64,000 bases of DNA from Bacteroidales bacterium (lineage in GTDB: Bacteria; Bacteroidota; Bacteroidia; Bacteroidales; UBA1402): assembly GCA_017468435.1 (NCBI GenBank), contig JAFUIP010000011.1:186001-250000 (forward strand), read 5' to 3'. Numbering within the stretch: position 1 is the stretch's first letter; each line of letters starts with the position of its first letter. The position numbers and the translations under genes were made by a program. The notes under the pieces are model-generated. The model ran no database searches and was not told where the DNA came from. It saw only the letters and a program-made list of their open reading frames with translations. Shown here piece by piece: positions 63,652 to 64,000 of this stretch.

Positions 63652-64000
63652 TTAATGTTGTTGACCTTTTTGTCCGTAATAGGCATTAGGACCATGTTTT
63701 CTCATATAATGCTTTTCCACCAGAAGCGGATTCATCGTCGTATCGGGATTCAATGTGAATGAAATGTAGGCCATCTTTGCACATTGTTCCAATACTTTGG
63801 CATTATACACGGCATTGTCGGCCGAAGTGCCCCAAGCAAAGGGACCATGGTTCTTCACCAACACACCGGGCGTATGATCCGGATTGATATCCTTGAAAGC
63901 CTCTATAATAACAGTTCCTGTTTCTTTTTCATACTCAGCCATTTCCGACTCAACCATAGCACGCGTGCAAGGAATGTCCTTGTAGAAATAGTCAGCGTGC
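63652..64000 (-). CDS. araD: L-ribulose-5-phosphate 4-epimerase, partial
   Basis: The first part runs off the right edge; about 115 C-terminal residues are present. [20 protein letters not shown] is the conserved AraD HADYF segment with metal-binding His and the catalytic Asp region, and [12 protein letters not shown] has another metal His. It converts L-ribulose-5-P to D-xylulose-5-P, which tkt then uses. It is the upstream member of the araD-araA-araB-tkt set, so the operon promoter lies beyond the window. Confidence 0.95.
   Translation of the reverse strand, partial: HADYFYKDIPCTRAMVESEMAEYEKETGTVIIEAFKDINPDHTPGVLVKNHGPFAWGTSADNAVYNAKVLEQCAKMAYISFTLNPDTTMNPLLVEKHYMRKHGPNAYYGQKGQQH

Overview
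The window is chromosomal DNA from a member of the Bacteroidota, almost certainly order Bacteroidales. The evidence is: many promoters of the TTTG-N19/20-TAnnTTTG type; a secreted protein with a type IX secretion (T9SS) C-terminal sorting tail; the families DUF4290, DUF4293, HU-CCDC81/SPOR, the short RpoZ/Rpb6-like omega and the rSAM/lipoprotein pair; PyrB-PyrI as two subunits; and an araD-araA-araB-tkt pentose operon. I cannot name a genus. No phage, insertion sequence, CRISPR array or rRNA operon is visible. The only RNA gene found is one tRNA-His.

Layout. 0-4.6 kb: a secreted C1 cysteine peptidase (cut by the window edge), an outer-membrane barrel-like protein, a PAP2 phosphatase and a T9SS-exported beta-helix protein. 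4.7-10.8 kb: clpB, tRNA-His, tex, a DUF2461 gene and a small unknown gene. 10.8-25.3 kb: a long minus-strand housekeeping block. Its first part runs pbp1A, C_GCAxxG, tsaB, DUF4290, murA, rimM, ABC ATPase, M23 peptidase, dxr, rseP and closes with a terminator; a nuclease-like gene, ffh, folD and a DUF1460 amidase follow. 25.4-30.5 kb: pyrB-pyrI, flavin reductase, glyA, thioesterase, MATE exporter. 30.5-37.7 kb, minus strand: HU/SPOR protein, pgk, rhaM with a GH2 glycosidase, and an S9 peptidase. 37.8-39.4 kb: a lipoprotein coupled to a radical SAM/SPASM enzyme. 39.4-45 kb: DUF4293, rpoZ, bamD, an ACT protein with paaK, and uvrB. 45-49.2 kb: a FadL-like porin, an unusual His/Tyr/Ser-rich secreted protein, yggS and rpiB. 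49.3-50.9 kb: a hipBA toxin-antitoxin pair with a clear operator. 51.1-56.2 kb: a two-gene envelope operon (PEGA protein, then a 1090-residue repeat lipoprotein), with dispersed and tandem DNA repeats on both sides. 56.6-58.3 kb: a GDSL hydrolase and panE. 58.4-64 kb: the pentose operon.

Most genes are core metabolism and envelope biogenesis. The accessory signals worth attention are: (1) the lipoprotein/radical SAM pair, a candidate peptide-modification system; (2) a C8 tract between a well-placed ATG and the PEGA reading frame, which leaves that ATG out of frame and suggests phase variation; (3) the modular InlB-repeat/lectin-like lipoprotein downstream of it; (4) hipBA with a 12-bp inverted-repeat operator over its promoter; (5) a MurA with Asp in place of the usual catalytic Cys; (6) the His/Tyr/Ser-rich secreted protein.
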